DNA from: Geobacter sp. DSM 9736
GTDB taxonomy: Bacteria > Desulfobacterota > Desulfuromonadia > Geobacterales > Geobacteraceae
Direction: 5' to 3'
Length of the DNA: 64,000 bases
Assembly (NCBI RefSeq): GCF_900187405.1
Contig: NZ_LT896716.1
Coordinates: 186,001 to 250,000 of the forward strand
Part shown: positions 21,035 through 32,093 of the stretch, one piece after another
Position numbering within the stretch: position 1 is the stretch's first letter
How the letters are laid out: every line of letters starts with the position of its first letter
Made by a program: the position numbers and the translations under genes
The notes under the pieces: generated by a model
What the model saw: only the letters and a program-made list of their open reading frames with translations
Told to the model about the DNA's origin: nothing
Databases searched by the model: none

Positions 21035-21118
21035 ATGCGCAGAAAATACTGTAGAATCCGCTCCATTGGCCGAACATATTCCTGTAGTTTGTTTGCAGGA
21101 ATGAGGGGGGGCTCTGAC

Positions 21119-22753
21119 ATGAAGTGGTTCGCAAACAGGACTATCGGAACAAAGCTTTTGATCGGGTTCGGCCTGCTGGCCCTTACCACTCTTATAATCG
21201 GGTTCATCGGAATCGGCAGCCTGAGGAGATCCACAGCTTCCGGTACGCAGATGTATGAGCTGAATACCGAACCTCTCGGCCACCTCGGACGTGCAGGTAT
21301 GACTATCCAGAGGTCTCGCGTCAACATTCGCGGCATGCTCCTCGACGACAGTCAGGAACGTATGGAGGCTAATGCCGCAACTATAAGGAAAAACGACATC
21401 CTCCTGGAGAAGGATCTTGAACATGCAGCGGAAGCGATGATCGACCTCTCCACCAGAGAGGAGTTCAATAATCTGAAATCCGTTCTGGCCGGCTACCGTC
21501 CCGTGCGCGAGAAGATCATTTCCCTTGCCCTCGCAGGAGAGCGGGACGAGGCACTGGATTTGATGCGGAGCGAAGGGCTTGATTACGAGAAGCAGCTCGA
21601 TGCATCCATCAATAAGCTGCTGGAGCTGAAGATCGATCTGGCGAAAGAGAACAAGGAGAGGAGTAGCCTAACTGCAAGCCGGGTGATGTTCCTGAACATG
21701 ATGTTCGTCGGTCTTGGTGTGGCACTGGCTGTTGGACTCGGGATCTTCATCTCCCGGATGATAACGGCCCCTCTGTCCAAGGTCGTCGAACTGGCCACCG
21801 CCATCGCGGAGGGGGATCTGACCCGGACCCTGGACCTGCGGAGGAAGGATGAGGTGGGCCGGCTGGCGGATGCCATGAACATCATGGTGGAAAAGCTGCG
21901 TTCAATTCTGCTGCTCCTTTCCAAAGAAAGCAGACAGGTAGCCGATAGCGCCGGACATCTGACCTCATCGGCGGCACAGATAGCTAACGGAACAGAGGAG
22001 GTGTCGGCCCAGGCTGTAACTTTGGCGGCAGCCGGCGAGGAGATGGCGGCTACTTCCAACGATATAGCCGTCAGCTGCAGCAGGGCTGCTGAAGAGGCTA
22101 AGGATGCCGGCTCTTCGGCCGTCAAGGGTGCGGAGGTGGTCAAAGAGACCGTTGCAGGAATGGAACGCCTGGCGGGAAGGGTACGCGAAGCTGCGGCCAC
22201 AGTCGAGCGCCTTGGGGCCGGCTCCGACAGGATCGGCAGCATAGTTCTCACTATAGAAGACATCGCCGACCAGACGAATCTCCTCGCACTCAATGCAGCC
22301 ATCGAGGCAGCCAGGGCGGGTGAGCAGGGGCGTGGTTTCGCAGTCGTGGCGGACGAGGTGCGGGCACTTGCCGAGCGTACCGCCCGGGCGACCCGTGAGA
22401 TCAGCGCCATGATCAGGGACATTCAACGGGATACCAGGTCGGCGGTAGTGTCCATGGATGAAGGAGTGAAGGAGGTCGAGCGGGGAACGAACGAGGCGGA
22501 GTCATCGTCACGGGCGCTTGACGAGATCCTTTCCCAGATCGACGCGGTGACGGTGCAGGTTAATCAGATAGCTACCGCCGCCGAGGAGCAGACTGCCACC
22601 ACGGGCGAGATTGCCGGCAATATTCAGCAGATCACGCAGATCATCGCCGAGACCTCCCGTGGAACCCAGGAGACGGCGTCGGAGGCCCAAGAGCTGGCGC
22701 GTCTGTCCGGGGAACTGCGCAGCGTGGTTGAGCAATTCAAGCTGGCGTCGTAG
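21119..22753 (+). CDS. Methyl-accepting chemotaxis protein (different class)
   Basis: Chemoreceptor of 544 residues with a single HAMP domain. ATG 21119 follows AGGGGGGG and begins [14 protein letters not shown] into TM1 (about 9-31). The periplasmic part (about 32-187) is helical and 4HB-like; TM2 spans about 190-210 and HAMP follows. The signalling tip is [21 protein letters not shown] near 382-402, and the flanking helices differ from the three che-cluster receptors. It ends VEQFKLAS and lacks the FEKF tail, so it likely works with another signalling array or without tethered CheR. It stands alone between terminators. Confidence 0.94.
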   Translation: MKWFANRTIGTKLLIGFGLLALTTLIIGFIGIGSLRRSTASGTQMYELNTEPLGHLGRAGMTIQRSRVNIRGMLLDDSQERMEANAATIRKNDILLEKDLEHAAEAMIDLSTREEFNNLKSVLAGYRPVREKIISLALAGERDEALDLMRSEGLDYEKQLDASINKLLELKIDLAKENKERSSLTASRVMFLNMMFVGLGVALAVGLGIFISRMITAPLSKVVELATAIAEGDLTRTLDLRRKDEVGRLADAMNIMVEKLRSILLLLSKESRQVADSAGHLTSSAAQIANGTEEVSAQAVTLAAAGEEMAATSNDIAVSCSRAAEEAKDAGSSAVKGAEVVKETVAGMERLAGRVREAAATVERLGAGSDRIGSIVLTIEDIADQTNLLALNAAIEAARAGEQGRGFAVVADEVRALAERTARATREISAMIRDIQRDTRSAVVSMDEGVKEVERGTNEAESSSRALDEILSQIDAVTVQVNQIATAAEEQTATTGEIAGNIQQITQIIAETSRGTQETASEAQELARLSGELRSVVEQFKLAS

Positions 22754-22782
22754 CCGGCGCGAACTGACTCCTTTTCGACAAG

Positions 22783-22822
22783 CAGGGGGCTCCGGTCTGG
22801 TACCGGGGCCCCCTGTTCTTTT
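22783..22822 (+). terminator. Intrinsic terminator after the orphan receptor
   Basis: CAGGGGGC (22783-22790) pairs with GCCCCCTG (22808-22815), with an inner CCGGT/ACCGG helix, then TTCTTTTTTC. Typical Rho-independent terminator. Confidence 0.88.
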
Positions 22823-22927
22823 TTCTCCGGACATTGTACACTTTACCGAGCAAACAGACTTTTCGATAGAGATGTCATACCAGACCAACGGCGGCCCCGA
22901 AAGGCGCCGCTTTTTTTCGGATACGCA

Positions 22928-25900
22928 ATGAAAAACCATACTGATTCTCAAGAAAAAGAGACCGGCGTCATCGCCATACGCGGGGCGCGTCAGAACAACC
23001 TAAAGAACCTGGACATAGATCTTCCTCTTGGCGAGCTCATCGTCGTTACCGGCGTTTCCGGCTCCGGGAAGTCCTCACTTGCCTTCGACACAGTTTATGC
23101 GGAAGGACAGCGCCGCTACGTCGAAACATTCTCCCCCTACGCGCGGCAGTTCCTGGAGAGGATGGACCGCCCGGCGGTTGACCGGATAGAGGGCATCCCC
23201 CCTGCCATCGCCATCGATCAGACCAACCCGGTCCGCACCTCCCGCTCCACCGTCGGGACCATGACGGAGCTGAACGACCATCTGAAGCTCCTCTTTGCAC
23301 GTGCGGCCAGGCTTTTCTGTCGTGGGTGCGGCCGGGAGGTGCGCCGAGACACCCCCGAAAGCATTGCGGAGCAGATACTTTCTCGTGCCGAGGGGGAGCC
23401 CCTTCGCCTTGTTGTCGCATTCACCGTCACCGTTCCCGCAAATTTCGGTGCCGACGAAGTCGAGGGTTTTCTAGCTTCACAGGGATACGTGCGTATCCTT
23501 CGAAGGGACGGGAACACCATCGAAGTGATCCAGGACCGTATCGTCGTATCGGAAAAGACCCGGGGCCGACTTGCCGAGGCCCTGGAGACAGCGCTCCGGG
23601 TCGGGAAGGGGCAGGTGGCGGTGCATCTGGTGACCGGAGCCGGGGATGCCGGGACGGATACAGGAGAAACGCTGCGCTTCTCCGCCGATCTCCACTGCCC
23701 CGACTGCGACATCCACTACGGCGATCCCACGTCCAACCTCTTTTCGTTCAATTCCCCGGTAGGGGCGTGCGACACCTGCCGCGGCTTCGGGCGGGTGATC
23801 GGCGTCGATTACGGGCTTGTCATTCCCGATGGCGCAAAGACACTCGGTGACGGCGCCATCCGGCCATTCCAGAGTGGAAGTTACGGCGAGTGCCGGGACG
23901 ATCTCGTGAAGTATGCCAGAAGACGGGGTGTTCCCATCGATGTGCCGTGGCGGGACCTTGAGGAGGAGCATAGGCAGTGGGTCATCGATGGGGAGGGCTC
24001 CTGGGACGAGGGGGTATGGTACGGGGTGCGCCGCTTTTTCGAGTGGCTGGAGACGAAGGCGTACAAGATGCACATTCGCGTCCTCCTCTCCAAGTACCGC
24101 GCCTACAATGAGTGTCCCGACTGCATGGGAGCCCGCCTGAAGCCAGCCTCACTCCTGTGGCGGATCGGCGGGAGAGACGCCGCGGATATACTCCCGCCGC
24201 AACAGCGGTTCATGCCGGAGGGCGTTACGGACGAGGTGTTCCGCAGGCTGCCCGGCCTTACGATACACGACGTAATGCTCCTCCCGATCTCCCGAAGCCG
24301 TGATTTTTTCCGGACTCTCCTCCTCCCGGCGCCATTGGACGAGGCGGCGGAGCTTCTGCTCAGGGAGGTGAGGACCCGCCTCGACTACCTGTGCGACGTG
24401 GGGCTTCCGTATCTGACCCTCGACCGTCAGTCGCGTACTCTCTCGGGAGGCGAGGTGCAGCGGATCAATCTGACGACGTCACTGGGGACCTCCCTGGTGA
24501 ACACCCTGTTCGTCCTCGACGAACCTTCCATCGGCCTCCATCCCCGGGATATCGGCAGGGTAATAGGTGTTCTGGAGCGGCTGCGGAATGCCGGAAACTC
24601 ACTCCTCGTCGTGGAGCACGACCCGCAGGTGATGCTGGCGGCGGACCGGATACTGGATATCGGGCCGGGGCCGGGGGAGCAGGGAGGGGAGGTCATCTTC
24701 TTCGGTGACCCGGCGGCTCTTCTGGGGGACCGGCAGTCGTTGACGGGGCGGTATCTTTCCGGCGAAAGGAGGGTTGGATCCGGTGTGGACCTGACTGCTC
24801 CGGCAAAGGGGAAGGCACATTCTACGGCAACACGCGACGCGGGGTGGATCGAGGTTGCGGGGGCGGCCGCCAACAACCTGAAGGGAATCGACGTCCGCAT
24901 CCCCCTGAACCGCTTGGTCTGCATAACGGGAGTCTCCGGCTCGGGAAAGTCCACACTGGTGGAGGATGTCCTGCACCGGGGGCTCCTGAAAGCCTTCGGA
25001 AAGCCGACGGAGGCACCTGGAGAGCATCAGGGGATCAGATTCCTCTATGGTGACGGAAAACGGAAGGTTCATCCGATGAACGCAGCGCTGCCCGATCTGC
25101 CGGTGGAATACGCAGTGGGAGAGGTGGTCATGGTGGACCAGTCCCCCATCGGCCGCACCACCCGCTCCAATCCAGCCAGCTACGTCGGCGCCTTCGACTC
25201 CATCCGGAAGCTCTTTGCGGCTGAGCCACTCGCCAAGGAGCGCGGCTATACCGCCGGGACCTTCAGTTTCAATTCGGGGAACGGCCGCTGCCCCACCTGC
25301 GGGGGAAACGGATTCGAACATGTGGAGATGCAGTTTCTCTCCGACGTCTACATCCGCTGTCCCGACTGTGACGGCCGCCGCTATCGTGAGGAAGTTCTGG
25401 AGATCTTCCTATTTCCCCCGGGGGGAGGCGAGGGGAGGTCGGTGGCTCGGGTCCTGGATATGACCGTCTCGGAAGCTGTCGCCTTCTTTGCCGGATGCCG
25501 CGACGTTCTACGCGCCCTGGAACCCCTGGAGGCCGTTGGCCTCGGGTATCTCCGCCTAGGCCAGCCGGTTCCCACACTTTCGGGGGGGGAGGCACAGCGG
25601 CTCAAGCTGGCCGGGCATCTGGCGGAGGCCTCCCGGAGGCGGAAGGGGACGCGATCCCTCTTCCTCTTCGACGAGCCGACCACCGGCCTGCATTTCGAGG
25701 ATATAGACCGCCTTCTTTCGGCGCTGCGGCGCCTGCTGGACGAGGGGGATTCTGTGGTGGTGATCGAACACAACCTGGACGTAATCGGCGCGGCGGACTG
25801 GATCATCGACCTGGGCCCGGAGGGGGGGGACGGGGGGGGCGAGGTTGTTTGCGCAGGGACTCCGCAACAGATTGTCGCCTGCGCCGAAAGCCACACCGGA

Positions 25901-28648
25901 ACCTCTTTGAAGGAGTACGCCGATCAACTCAAGGTGCTTCGCGCAGCACCCAAAAGGAACCGGGGGCGGAGCGGAGCGTCGTCAACGGGCGGAGCAAGGA
26001 CAGCGGTTGGTTTGCACGACCAAAGAGGCATCGAAATCAGGAAAGCAAGGGAGCACAACCTTCGCAACATCGACATCACTATCCCTCGGGAGAAGTTCAC
26101 CGTAATCACCGGCGTCAGCGGGAGCGGGAAGAGCACCGTCGCCTTCGACATTCTCTTTGCTGAGGGGCAGCGGCGTTATCTAGAATCTCTCAACGCCTAC
26201 GCCCGGCAGTTCGTGCAGCCATCCTCACGCCCGGATGTGGATGCGGTGACGGGCATTCCTCCAACGGTGGCGATCGAGCAGCGGACGAGCCGCGGGGGGA
26301 GGAAGAGCACCGTCGGAACCATGACCGAGATCCACCATTTTCTGCGGCTTCTCTTTGTGAAGCTCGGTGTGCAGCACTGCCCGGAGTGCGACATCCCGAT
26401 CACGCCGCAGACTCCCGACGCCATCGTGGCCCGCCTTCTGAAAGAGTTCCGGGGGAAGCGGGTCACGCTGCTTGCTCCCCTGATCACAGCGCGTAAAGGG
26501 TACTACACCGACCTTGCCAAATGGGCCGCCGGGAAAGGGTTCAATCATCTTCGGGTCGACGGTGCGCTCCTCCCCACCGAGCCGTGGCCACGCCTCGACC
26601 GTTTCAAGGAGCACGATATCGAACTGCCGGTGGGGGAGGTGACCGTATCGGCGCGTGGGGAGAAGGAGTTGCGGGGGCTGGTCGATCTGGCGCTTCTATA
26701 CGGGAAGGGGCTCGTGAAGGTGGCGGTGACGCTTTCACGAGCCCCTGCTCCGCCCGAACTTCTTTTCTCCACGAAGCGCGCCTGCCCTTCCTGCAGCAGG
26801 AGCTTCCCCGAACCCGATCCGCGCCTCTTTTCGTACAACTCGAAGCACGGCTGGTGTCAGAAATGTTTCGGCACCGGGCTTCTTATAGCCGGGTTCGATG
26901 CGGAGCAGACCGGTGAAGAGATCTGGTGGAACGAATGGTGGGAGGGGGAGGAGCGGACATGTCCGGAGTGCGGCGGGGCGAGGCTTCGGCCCGAGGCTTT
27001 GGCCATACGTTTTCGGGAACGGTCGATTGCCGACTACTCGGCGCTTCCCGTTGAGGTTGCGGAAGAGGAGTTCCGGTCGCTGAAGCTCCAGGGGCGGGAG
27101 GGGGAGATTGCACGTGACATCCTCTCGGAGCTGCGTTCGAGACTCGCTTTCCTGCGGGAAGTGGGGCTGTCTTACCTGTCGCTGGACCGCGCGGCCCCGA
27201 CCCTTTCGGGAGGGGAGGCCCAGCGGATACGGCTTGCCGCGCAGCTGGGATCGAACCTGCGGGGAGTCTGCTACATTCTCGACGAGCCGACCATCGGGCT
27301 TCATCCCCGGGACAACCGGATGCTCCTGGACACTCTGGCAAAGCTGGAGGGGAAGGGGAACACGGTGGTGGTGGTCGAGCACGACGAGGATACGATCCGG
27401 CGGGCCGAACATCTCATCGACCTGGGACCGGGTGCGGGGGTAAATGGTGGATATATCGTCGCGGAGGGAACTTTGGATGATATTACCGCCTCCCCCGATT
27501 CGCTTACCGGCAGGTTTCTCGCGGAGCCGCTTCGGCACCCGATCTTCGAGCGGCGATCTCCGCTCGCTCCTGAGGAGCCCCGGTTACGGGTCCTGGGTGC
27601 CACGCTTCACAACCTCAAGGGAGTAGACGCGGAGTTTCCGCTCCGCCGGCTAGTCTGCGTCACCGGAGTGTCCGGGAGCGGGAAGAGCACCATAGTCCGG
27701 AACGTGCTTCATGACAACCTGAAGAATCTCGTGGGCAAGAAGGCGGAGGTGAAGGCGGCCCCGCTTAGGGGATGTGCTGAAGTCACCGGCTCCGAGGCGA
27801 TAGGGCGAGTCCTGGAAGTGGATCAGACCCCTATCGGAAAAACCCCCAGGTCCTGCCCCGCGACCTACGTAGGGTTTTGGGACGACATCCGCAAGCTCTA
27901 TGCGGGGACTCCTGAGGCGAGGATGCACGGCTACACCGCTTCCCGCTTCTCCTTCAACGTCAAGGGGGGGCGGTGCGACGAGTGCGAAGGGCAGGGGGTG
28001 AAGACGATCGAGATGAGCTTCCTTCCCGACGTGAAGGTGTCGTGCGAGCGATGCGGGGGAGGACGGTTCAACACGGAGACGCTGGTGGTCCGGTACCGTG
28101 GAAAGAGCATTGCGGAAGTCCTCGCCATGAGCGTGGACGAAGCTCTCCTCTTCTTCCAGGCTCATACTGCCATCAGAAGGCCGCTTCAGCTGCTCCAGGA
28201 CGTGGGCCTCGGTTATCTGACTCTGGGGCAGCAAAGCCCGACCCTTTCGGGAGGGGAGGCGCAACGGATCAAGCTCGTTACGGAACTTGCCAAGGCGCGG
28301 GAGGAAGCGGCCTCCGGCGAGACAATGAAGACTCGTCGTTCCCCTGCCGCCTCGGCCGCTACTCTCTATATCCTCGACGAACCGACCATCGGGCTTCACA
28401 TGGCGGATGTGGAAAAGCTCGTGCGGGTGCTCCATCGCCTCGTCTCCGCGGGGAACAGTGTGATCGTTATCGAACACAACCTCGACGTGATCGCGGAGGC
28501 CGACTGGGTGATGGACCTCGGTCCTGAGGGGGGTAGCGGCGGGGGTAGGATCGTCCTGCAGGGGACGCCGGAAGAGGTGGCGAGGGGGGATTCACATACG
28601 GCACGGATTGTGGCGGAGTTTCTCGCGGAGCGGGGTAGGAGTTTCTAG
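22928..28648 (+). CDS. uvrA: Tandem (double-length) excinuclease ABC subunit A
   Basis: UvrA-family ATPase of 1906 residues, twice the usual length (about 940). Each half is a full UvrA. There are four Walker A motifs, all GVSGSGKS[ST], near residues 39, 667, 1062 and 1579, and four LSGGE[AV]QR signatures near 505, 884, 1427 and 1773. Zinc-module cysteine pairs occur in both halves (for example CPTCGG with CPDCDG, and CDECEG with CERCGG). UvrA recognises bulky DNA lesions and loads UvrB. In the usual enzyme two copies dimerise, so one chain here may act as an internal dimer. Fused UvrA is known in chlamydiae and some other bacteria. The halves are clearly diverged, so this is not a recent duplication. 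A separate normal UvrA may exist elsewhere. Confidence 0.93.
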   Translation: MKNHTDSQEKETGVIAIRGARQNNLKNLDIDLPLGELIVVTGVSGSGKSSLAFDTVYAEGQRRYVETFSPYARQFLERMDRPAVDRIEGIPPAIAIDQTNPVRTSRSTVGTMTELNDHLKLLFARAARLFCRGCGREVRRDTPESIAEQILSRAEGEPLRLVVAFTVTVPANFGADEVEGFLASQGYVRILRRDGNTIEVIQDRIVVSEKTRGRLAEALETALRVGKGQVAVHLVTGAGDAGTDTGETLRFSADLHCPDCDIHYGDPTSNLFSFNSPVGACDTCRGFGRVIGVDYGLVIPDGAKTLGDGAIRPFQSGSYGECRDDLVKYARRRGVPIDVPWRDLEEEHRQWVIDGEGSWDEGVWYGVRRFFEWLETKAYKMHIRVLLSKYRAYNECPDCMGARLKPASLLWRIGGRDAADILPPQQRFMPEGVTDEVFRRLPGLTIHDVMLLPISRSRDFFRTLLLPAPLDEAAELLLREVRTRLDYLCDVGLPYLTLDRQSRTLSGGEVQRINLTTSLGTSLVNTLFVLDEPSIGLHPRDIGRVIGVLERLRNAGNSLLVVEHDPQVMLAADRILDIGPGPGEQGGEVIFFGDPAALLGDRQSLTGRYLSGERRVGSGVDLTAPAKGKAHSTATRDAGWIEVAGAAANNLKGIDVRIPLNRLVCITGVSGSGKSTLVEDVLHRGLLKAFGKPTEAPGEHQGIRFLYGDGKRKVHPMNAALPDLPVEYAVGEVVMVDQSPIGRTTRSNPASYVGAFDSIRKLFAAEPLAKERGYTAGTFSFNSGNGRCPTCGGNGFEHVEMQFLSDVYIRCPDCDGRRYREEVLEIFLFPPGGGEGRSVARVLDMTVSEAVAFFAGCRDVLRALEPLEAVGLGYLRLGQPVPTLSGGEAQRLKLAGHLAEASRRRKGTRSLFLFDEPTTGLHFEDIDRLLSALRRLLDEGDSVVVIEHNLDVIGAADWIIDLGPEGGDGGGEVVCAGTPQQIVACAESHTGTSLKEYADQLKVLRAAPKRNRGRSGASSTGGARTAVGLHDQRGIEIRKAREHNLRNIDITIPREKFTVITGVSGSGKSTVAFDILFAEGQRRYLESLNAYARQFVQPSSRPDVDAVTGIPPTVAIEQRTSRGGRKSTVGTMTEIHHFLRLLFVKLGVQHCPECDIPITPQTPDAIVARLLKEFRGKRVTLLAPLITARKGYYTDLAKWAAGKGFNHLRVDGALLPTEPWPRLDRFKEHDIELPVGEVTVSARGEKELRGLVDLALLYGKGLVKVAVTLSRAPAPPELLFSTKRACPSCSRSFPEPDPRLFSYNSKHGWCQKCFGTGLLIAGFDAEQTGEEIWWNEWWEGEERTCPECGGARLRPEALAIRFRERSIADYSALPVEVAEEEFRSLKLQGREGEIARDILSELRSRLAFLREVGLSYLSLDRAAPTLSGGEAQRIRLAAQLGSNLRGVCYILDEPTIGLHPRDNRMLLDTLAKLEGKGNTVVVVEHDEDTIRRAEHLIDLGPGAGVNGGYIVAEGTLDDITASPDSLTGRFLAEPLRHPIFERRSPLAPEEPRLRVLGATLHNLKGVDAEFPLRRLVCVTGVSGSGKSTIVRNVLHDNLKNLVGKKAEVKAAPLRGCAEVTGSEAIGRVLEVDQTPIGKTPRSCPATYVGFWDDIRKLYAGTPEARMHGYTASRFSFNVKGGRCDECEGQGVKTIEMSFLPDVKVSCERCGGGRFNTETLVVRYRGKSIAEVLAMSVDEALLFFQAHTAIRRPLQLLQDVGLGYLTLGQQSPTLSGGEAQRIKLVTELAKAREEAASGETMKTRRSPAASAATLYILDEPTIGLHMADVEKLVRVLHRLVSAGNSVIVIEHNLDVIAEADWVMDLGPEGGSGGGRIVLQGTPEEVARGDSHTARIVAEFLAERGRSF

Positions 28649-28649
28649 G

Positions 28650-28771
28650 AGGTTGTTGAAAAACAGCCATCTCGCCGCCGTCCTCGAAAGCCGCCTTGTG
28701 CGGCGTAGCGCGGCTACGCCTCCGCGTGGGCTTTCTGCGGGTGCGACAATCTGACTGTTTTTGAACAACCT
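28650..28771 (+). repeat. 120-bp repeat element, copy 2 (nested inverted repeats)
   Basis: Near-identical to 12138-12258, starting one base after the uvrA stop. Ends AGGTTGTTGAAAAACAG and CTGTTTTTGAACAACCT are inverted repeats with one mismatch. GAAAGCC/GGCTTTC, GCCGC/GCGGC and GCGTAGC/GCTACGC helices nest inside. The bases TCGTTTTTTT follow, so this copy may also end uvrA transcripts. Confidence 0.87.
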
Positions 28772-28879
28772 CGTTTTTTTAACCTTCTCTATGGATTACA
28801 TTGCGAAAGTTAAACTCTTGCGAGCCGGCCCGTAGTGGTGGTTCAACATGCTTCCGACACGAGTTTTCTCCTCAGCCTG

Positions 28880-29299
28880 CTAGTGGAATTCCTCGCCGGT
28901 GGCGGTCATGACAAGTTTGCCGTGCTTCACCCCCTTGACCCCGATCAGCTCATCCGCGATTTTCTTTATCTCCCTTGCTTTTCCGCGCACCACCAGCACT
29001 TCGAGGCAGTTATGGGCATCGAGATGGACGTGGAGCGCAGAAATTATCTGGTGATGGTAGGCGTGCTGATGCTCGGTCAGTTTGTCTGAAAGGTCCCGCA
29101 CATGGTGGTTGTACACGAGGGTCACAGTCCCCACCATCTGTTCCTCGTCATCTTCCCGTTTCCCCTCTATCAATGATGCCCTGATAAGATCGCGGAGCGC
29201 TTCCGAACGGGTTGCGTAGCCTTTCTGCTGGATAAGCCGGTCAAAGTTCTGCAGAAGCTTCGCATCGATGGAGATGCCGAATCGGATCAGTTCACTCAT
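28880..29299 (-). CDS. nikR: Nickel-responsive regulator NikR
   Basis: Ribbon-helix-helix repressor of 139 residues. The N-terminal DNA-binding part ([20 protein letters not shown]) is followed by an ACT-like nickel domain. The metal ligands of the family are present: His of [11 protein letters not shown], the HVH pair, and Cys of HNCLEVLVV. The ATG at 29299 is used; a longer frame runs back into the transporter ATPase gene. It overlaps the cbiO stop by 8 bp, so it is the last gene of the nickel transport operon. It probably represses that operon when nickel is sufficient; candidate half-sites lie at 33965-34047. Confidence 0.95.
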   Translation of the reverse strand: MSELIRFGISIDAKLLQNFDRLIQQKGYATRSEALRDLIRASLIEGKREDDEEQMVGTVTLVYNHHVRDLSDKLTEHQHAYHHQIISALHVHLDAHNCLEVLVVRGKAREIKKIADELIGVKGVKHGKLVMTATGEEFH

Positions 29300-30149
29300 T
29301 GGTGTTGCCCCCTTGGCACGGGATGTCGGACTGTTCTTCGAGATGCCGATGAAAGGCGACGTGGACGTGGCGGTGATGATGGCTCCGGCCGCCATGTATG
29401 TGACGGTGTTCATGGATCAGGTTGGTCCGTAGCAGCAGGTCCTCGTCTGATAGGATTTCCGACGCCGCTCCGATTTTTTCTATCCGGTGATCTTCCGACA
29501 TCAGGGCCACGTGCATATCGAGGTCGGCTACCAGATTCAGGTCGTGGGTTGCGAGGATTATGGTCTTGCCCGCCTCGTTCAGGGAAACCAGCAGGTCGAT
29601 GAGGAATGATTGCGTACGGGGATCGAGCCCGTTCGTCGGTTCGTCCAGCAGCAGCGCCTCGGGGTTCATGGTGAGGACGGAGCCGATGGCCACACGCTTC
29701 TTTTCTCCGCCGGACAGCATATAGGTGGGGCGGTCCGCATGGTTCTCCATGCCGAGCATCTTGAGGACTTCGAAGGCTCTCTGCTCCGCCTCTTCTTCGC
29801 TGATCGACAATTGCAGCGGGCCGTACAGCAGCTCGTCCAGCACGGTAGGGCAGAAGAGCTGCACATCGGAATCCTGGAAAACATAGCCGACCCTCTCCCT
29901 GAAGAAGCGTAGAAACCCTTCCTGCCGGAGGGTTTCCTCGGTGAGGGGATAGCCTCTGAAGGTGATGCCGCCGCTTGCCGGAAATATGAGGCCGTTCATG
30001 AGCTGGAGCAGCGTCGATTTTCCGCATCCGTTGGCGCCGATGACGGCAAAACGCTGGCCGGCGCCGATTTCGAGATTGACCCCCGCCAGAGCGGGAATCG
30101 TATCCAGGTACCGGTAATTGATCTGTTTCAGCGAGAAGAGCGGGTCCAT
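29292..30149 (-). CDS. cbiO: Nickel/cobalt ECF transporter ATPase
   Basis: ABC ATPase of 285 residues powering a group I ECF nickel or cobalt importer. Walker A is GANGCGKST (about 38-46), the signature LSGGEKKR, and Walker [12 protein letters not shown]. The ATG at 30149 begins [14 protein letters not shown]; an upstream extension is not supported. The C-terminus is strikingly His-rich: the last 35 residues carry [18 protein letters not shown] and FHRH, enough to bind several metal ions. Its neighbour nikR and this tail favour nickel, so NikO would also be a fair name. It follows the CbiQ gene by 11 bp. Confidence 0.92.
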   Translation of the reverse strand: MDPLFSLKQINYRYLDTIPALAGVNLEIGAGQRFAVIGANGCGKSTLLQLMNGLIFPASGGITFRGYPLTEETLRQEGFLRFFRERVGYVFQDSDVQLFCPTVLDELLYGPLQLSISEEEAEQRAFEVLKMLGMENHADRPTYMLSGGEKKRVAIGSVLTMNPEALLLDEPTNGLDPRTQSFLIDLLVSLNEAGKTIILATHDLNLVADLDMHVALMSEDHRIEKIGAASEILSDEDLLLRTNLIHEHRHIHGGRSHHHRHVHVAFHRHLEEQSDIPCQGGNTNE

Positions 30150-30160
30150 CGTATTCCCTT

Positions 30161-31087
30161 TCACGCCGCCAAAATAAGGGCGGCAGCCAGAAGCGAGATG
30201 CCAAAAGCCAGGCGATCGCGTGAGCTGAGAGGGGGGAATGGCTGCAGCACTCTCTTGTTTTCGAGCCCCCGGGAGATCATTGCCTTGTAAATTTCGAAGC
30301 AACGCAGCCGGCTTTTGTGAAAGAGTGCGGCAATGCGGCCCGCAGCCCAGCGCCTCGAATGCCTGCCGTCCATTCTCCCCAGGAGACGGCTTTTCTTCGC
30401 CAAGTGCATGTCCAACACGGTGCGGCTGAAGGTAAGGACATAGTTGTAGGAAAGAATGATCACCACAACGAAGCTTTCCGGAACACGAAGCACACGCAGC
30501 GCCTTGATCAGCTCGGGAAAGGAGGTTGTATGCAGCACCAGCATCGAAAGGGCAACGGAATTGCCGATGCGCAGGGTCAGCAGACCCATGCCCTGGAGAC
30601 CCTCGCGGGTCACGCCGATGGTGGAGGGGATGCGGTACTGCCAGAAATGATGTTCATGCTGCAGGTGGATCAGAGGTAACAACAGTTCCCCGTCACCGAA
30701 CAGATTCAACAGCGACGGCAGGGGGATCAGCACGCCGAAAAGCAGTGCTGCCCAGCCCGCTTTCCTGAAAAAGGGGAAGGGATCGAGTCTGGAGGCGGCA
30801 ACCAGCAGGAGAGTGATGAGCAGGATAGCTCCCTGCGGCATGAAGGTCCGTTTGATACTCACCACCACCAGGAAAAGCACCAGAAAGAGGACTTTGACCC
30901 GCGGATCGATCGGCTGCAACAAGCCGCGCCGCCGGGAAGATTCCCAGTGAATGTAGCTGTTCCGGATCAGCTCGGCGAGATGATGAATTCCCTTTTCCAG
31001 GATCTGGGTCCTGACCGTCCTGGAGGAGGATGAAGGCGCCGCGGCTGTTGCGCCTTTAGTAAGAAAGGTGGGGAGCGGCTGCATCAA
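30161..31087 (-). CDS. cbiQ: ECF transporter T component (CbiQ/NikQ)
   Basis: Integral membrane coupling protein of 308 residues connecting the ATPase to the substrate-binding CbiM. Several hydrophobic helices are visible (about 65-130, 180-215 and the last 15 residues). The family coupling region is present, with ...RGLENKR as the AR-x-type motif near residue 277. A His-rich loop, HLQHEHHFWQ (about 141-150), could help capture metal. The first 55 residues are polar, longer than usual for CbiQ; the start could be either of the two adjacent ATGs. It lies 6 bp after the barrel gene. Confidence 0.9.
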   Translation of the reverse strand: MMQPLPTFLTKGATAAAPSSSSRTVRTQILEKGIHHLAELIRNSYIHWESSRRRGLLQPIDPRVKVLFLVLFLVVVSIKRTFMPQGAILLITLLLVAASRLDPFPFFRKAGWAALLFGVLIPLPSLLNLFGDGELLLPLIHLQHEHHFWQYRIPSTIGVTREGLQGMGLLTLRIGNSVALSMLVLHTTSFPELIKALRVLRVPESFVVVIILSYNYVLTFSRTVLDMHLAKKSRLLGRMDGRHSRRWAAGRIAALFHKSRLRCFEIYKAMISRGLENKRVLQPFPPLSSRDRLAFGISLLAAALILAA

Positions 31088-31093
31088 TTTTAC

Positions 31094-32065
31094 CTAGAAG
31101 TACAGGGTGAGTGCCGTTATCAGGCGGAATTTCTCCAGACCTTCGGCGCCCTGCTGGAGCTGCTCCTCGTTCAGGCTCCTGGCAACCGGCAGCTTGACCA
31201 GTATGCCCAGGTTCGCGTTCTGCAGCGACGGCAGGGAAAACCTGATGCCGGGAGAGAGATACAAAATATCTCCGCCTGTCCCTTCAAGTCCAACGCCATT
31301 TTCACGGTCGCGCTCCAGGTGGAGGTAGTTCAGTTCGAGAATGCCGTCTACCCTGGAAACAAAAAGGTTGTCGTTGCCGTACAGTTCGTAAACGCCTGCC
31401 AGATTTCCCCGCACTTCGGAACCGAACTGAAAATTATCTCGCTCGGTGAAGATGTCGGTGCTGAGCTCTGCATTCATTGTCAAGGGACCGAAAGCGCGGG
31501 CTGCCGCTATTCCCAGCGTGTATGAAGGTGCTCCGAAACCTGTCTGCATTCCGGGGTCGAGGGTCCCGTCATTCAGCGCCTCGTTGTGGTCTCCGGTGGG
31601 GATGCTCGCCATTGCCGAAACGGTGAGCCATGTTCTGTCGCCCAGAGATTCCATGGACATGGCGGAATCCTTCTCGGTGTTGCGTGAGAACCCTGTTGCA
31701 GGGTCATGGTGAAAGCCGTAAGTGAACTGCAGCTTCACGTCGGACAGCCCGGCGTTGGAGCCGTTGCCCTCCGTGCGCTTCACGTAATACGGGACGATGA
31801 AAGTGCCCATGAGCGCAGGGGTGAAGCCGTAGCTGAAGTTGGCGTTAAGGAAGGTGAAGGATGATTTGTCTTCCGGAGCGTGTACTCTCCTCCATTCCAC
31901 CTGCTCGGCCCGAACGCCGGTAACGAACGCCCCCTCGGGCAGCGTCAGCGGAGAGCTGGTTTCGATGGGGCTGCCGGGGCCGAAAGCGAGCGTGACCCCG
32001 CCATGGTGGGCCGAAGCGGTTGCCGGGACCAACATAAGAGCAAGTAGTGCAATCAGTTCCTTCAT
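31094..32065 (-). CDS. Predicted outer-membrane beta-barrel protein in the nickel operon
   Basis: Exported protein of 323 residues with a clear signal peptide (MKELIALLALMLVPATASA) and a mature start AHHGGVT. The rest alternates hydrophobic and polar residues with Gly and aromatic positions (FSYGFTPALMGTFIVPYY; SPGIRFSLPSLQ) and ends in TALTLYF. A terminal Phe and amphipathic strands are typical of outer-membrane barrels. I do not recognise the exact family; it recalls MetA-pathway-type barrel proteins. Its place between the NikL-like gene and cbiQ suggests a role in nickel or cobalt passage over the outer membrane, which is inference only. Confidence 0.7.
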   Translation of the reverse strand: MKELIALLALMLVPATASAHHGGVTLAFGPGSPIETSSPLTLPEGAFVTGVRAEQVEWRRVHAPEDKSSFTFLNANFSYGFTPALMGTFIVPYYVKRTEGNGSNAGLSDVKLQFTYGFHHDPATGFSRNTEKDSAMSMESLGDRTWLTVSAMASIPTGDHNEALNDGTLDPGMQTGFGAPSYTLGIAAARAFGPLTMNAELSTDIFTERDNFQFGSEVRGNLAGVYELYGNDNLFVSRVDGILELNYLHLERDRENGVGLEGTGGDILYLSPGIRFSLPSLQNANLGILVKLPVARSLNEEQLQQGAEGLEKFRLITALTLYF

Positions 32066-32093
32066 CGTGCTCTCCTGTTAATTGCAGTGAATA

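Noticed and set aside
21050-21076. FliA-type promoter before the orphan receptor (TGTAGAAT-N11-GCCGAACA)
   Set aside because: Only 10 of 16 positions match, with the -35 element poor. Not strong enough to call.
22928-28648. Double UvrA as an assembly or duplication artefact
   Set aside because: The two halves differ in sequence throughout and no exact repeat marks a junction, so the long frame looks genuine.
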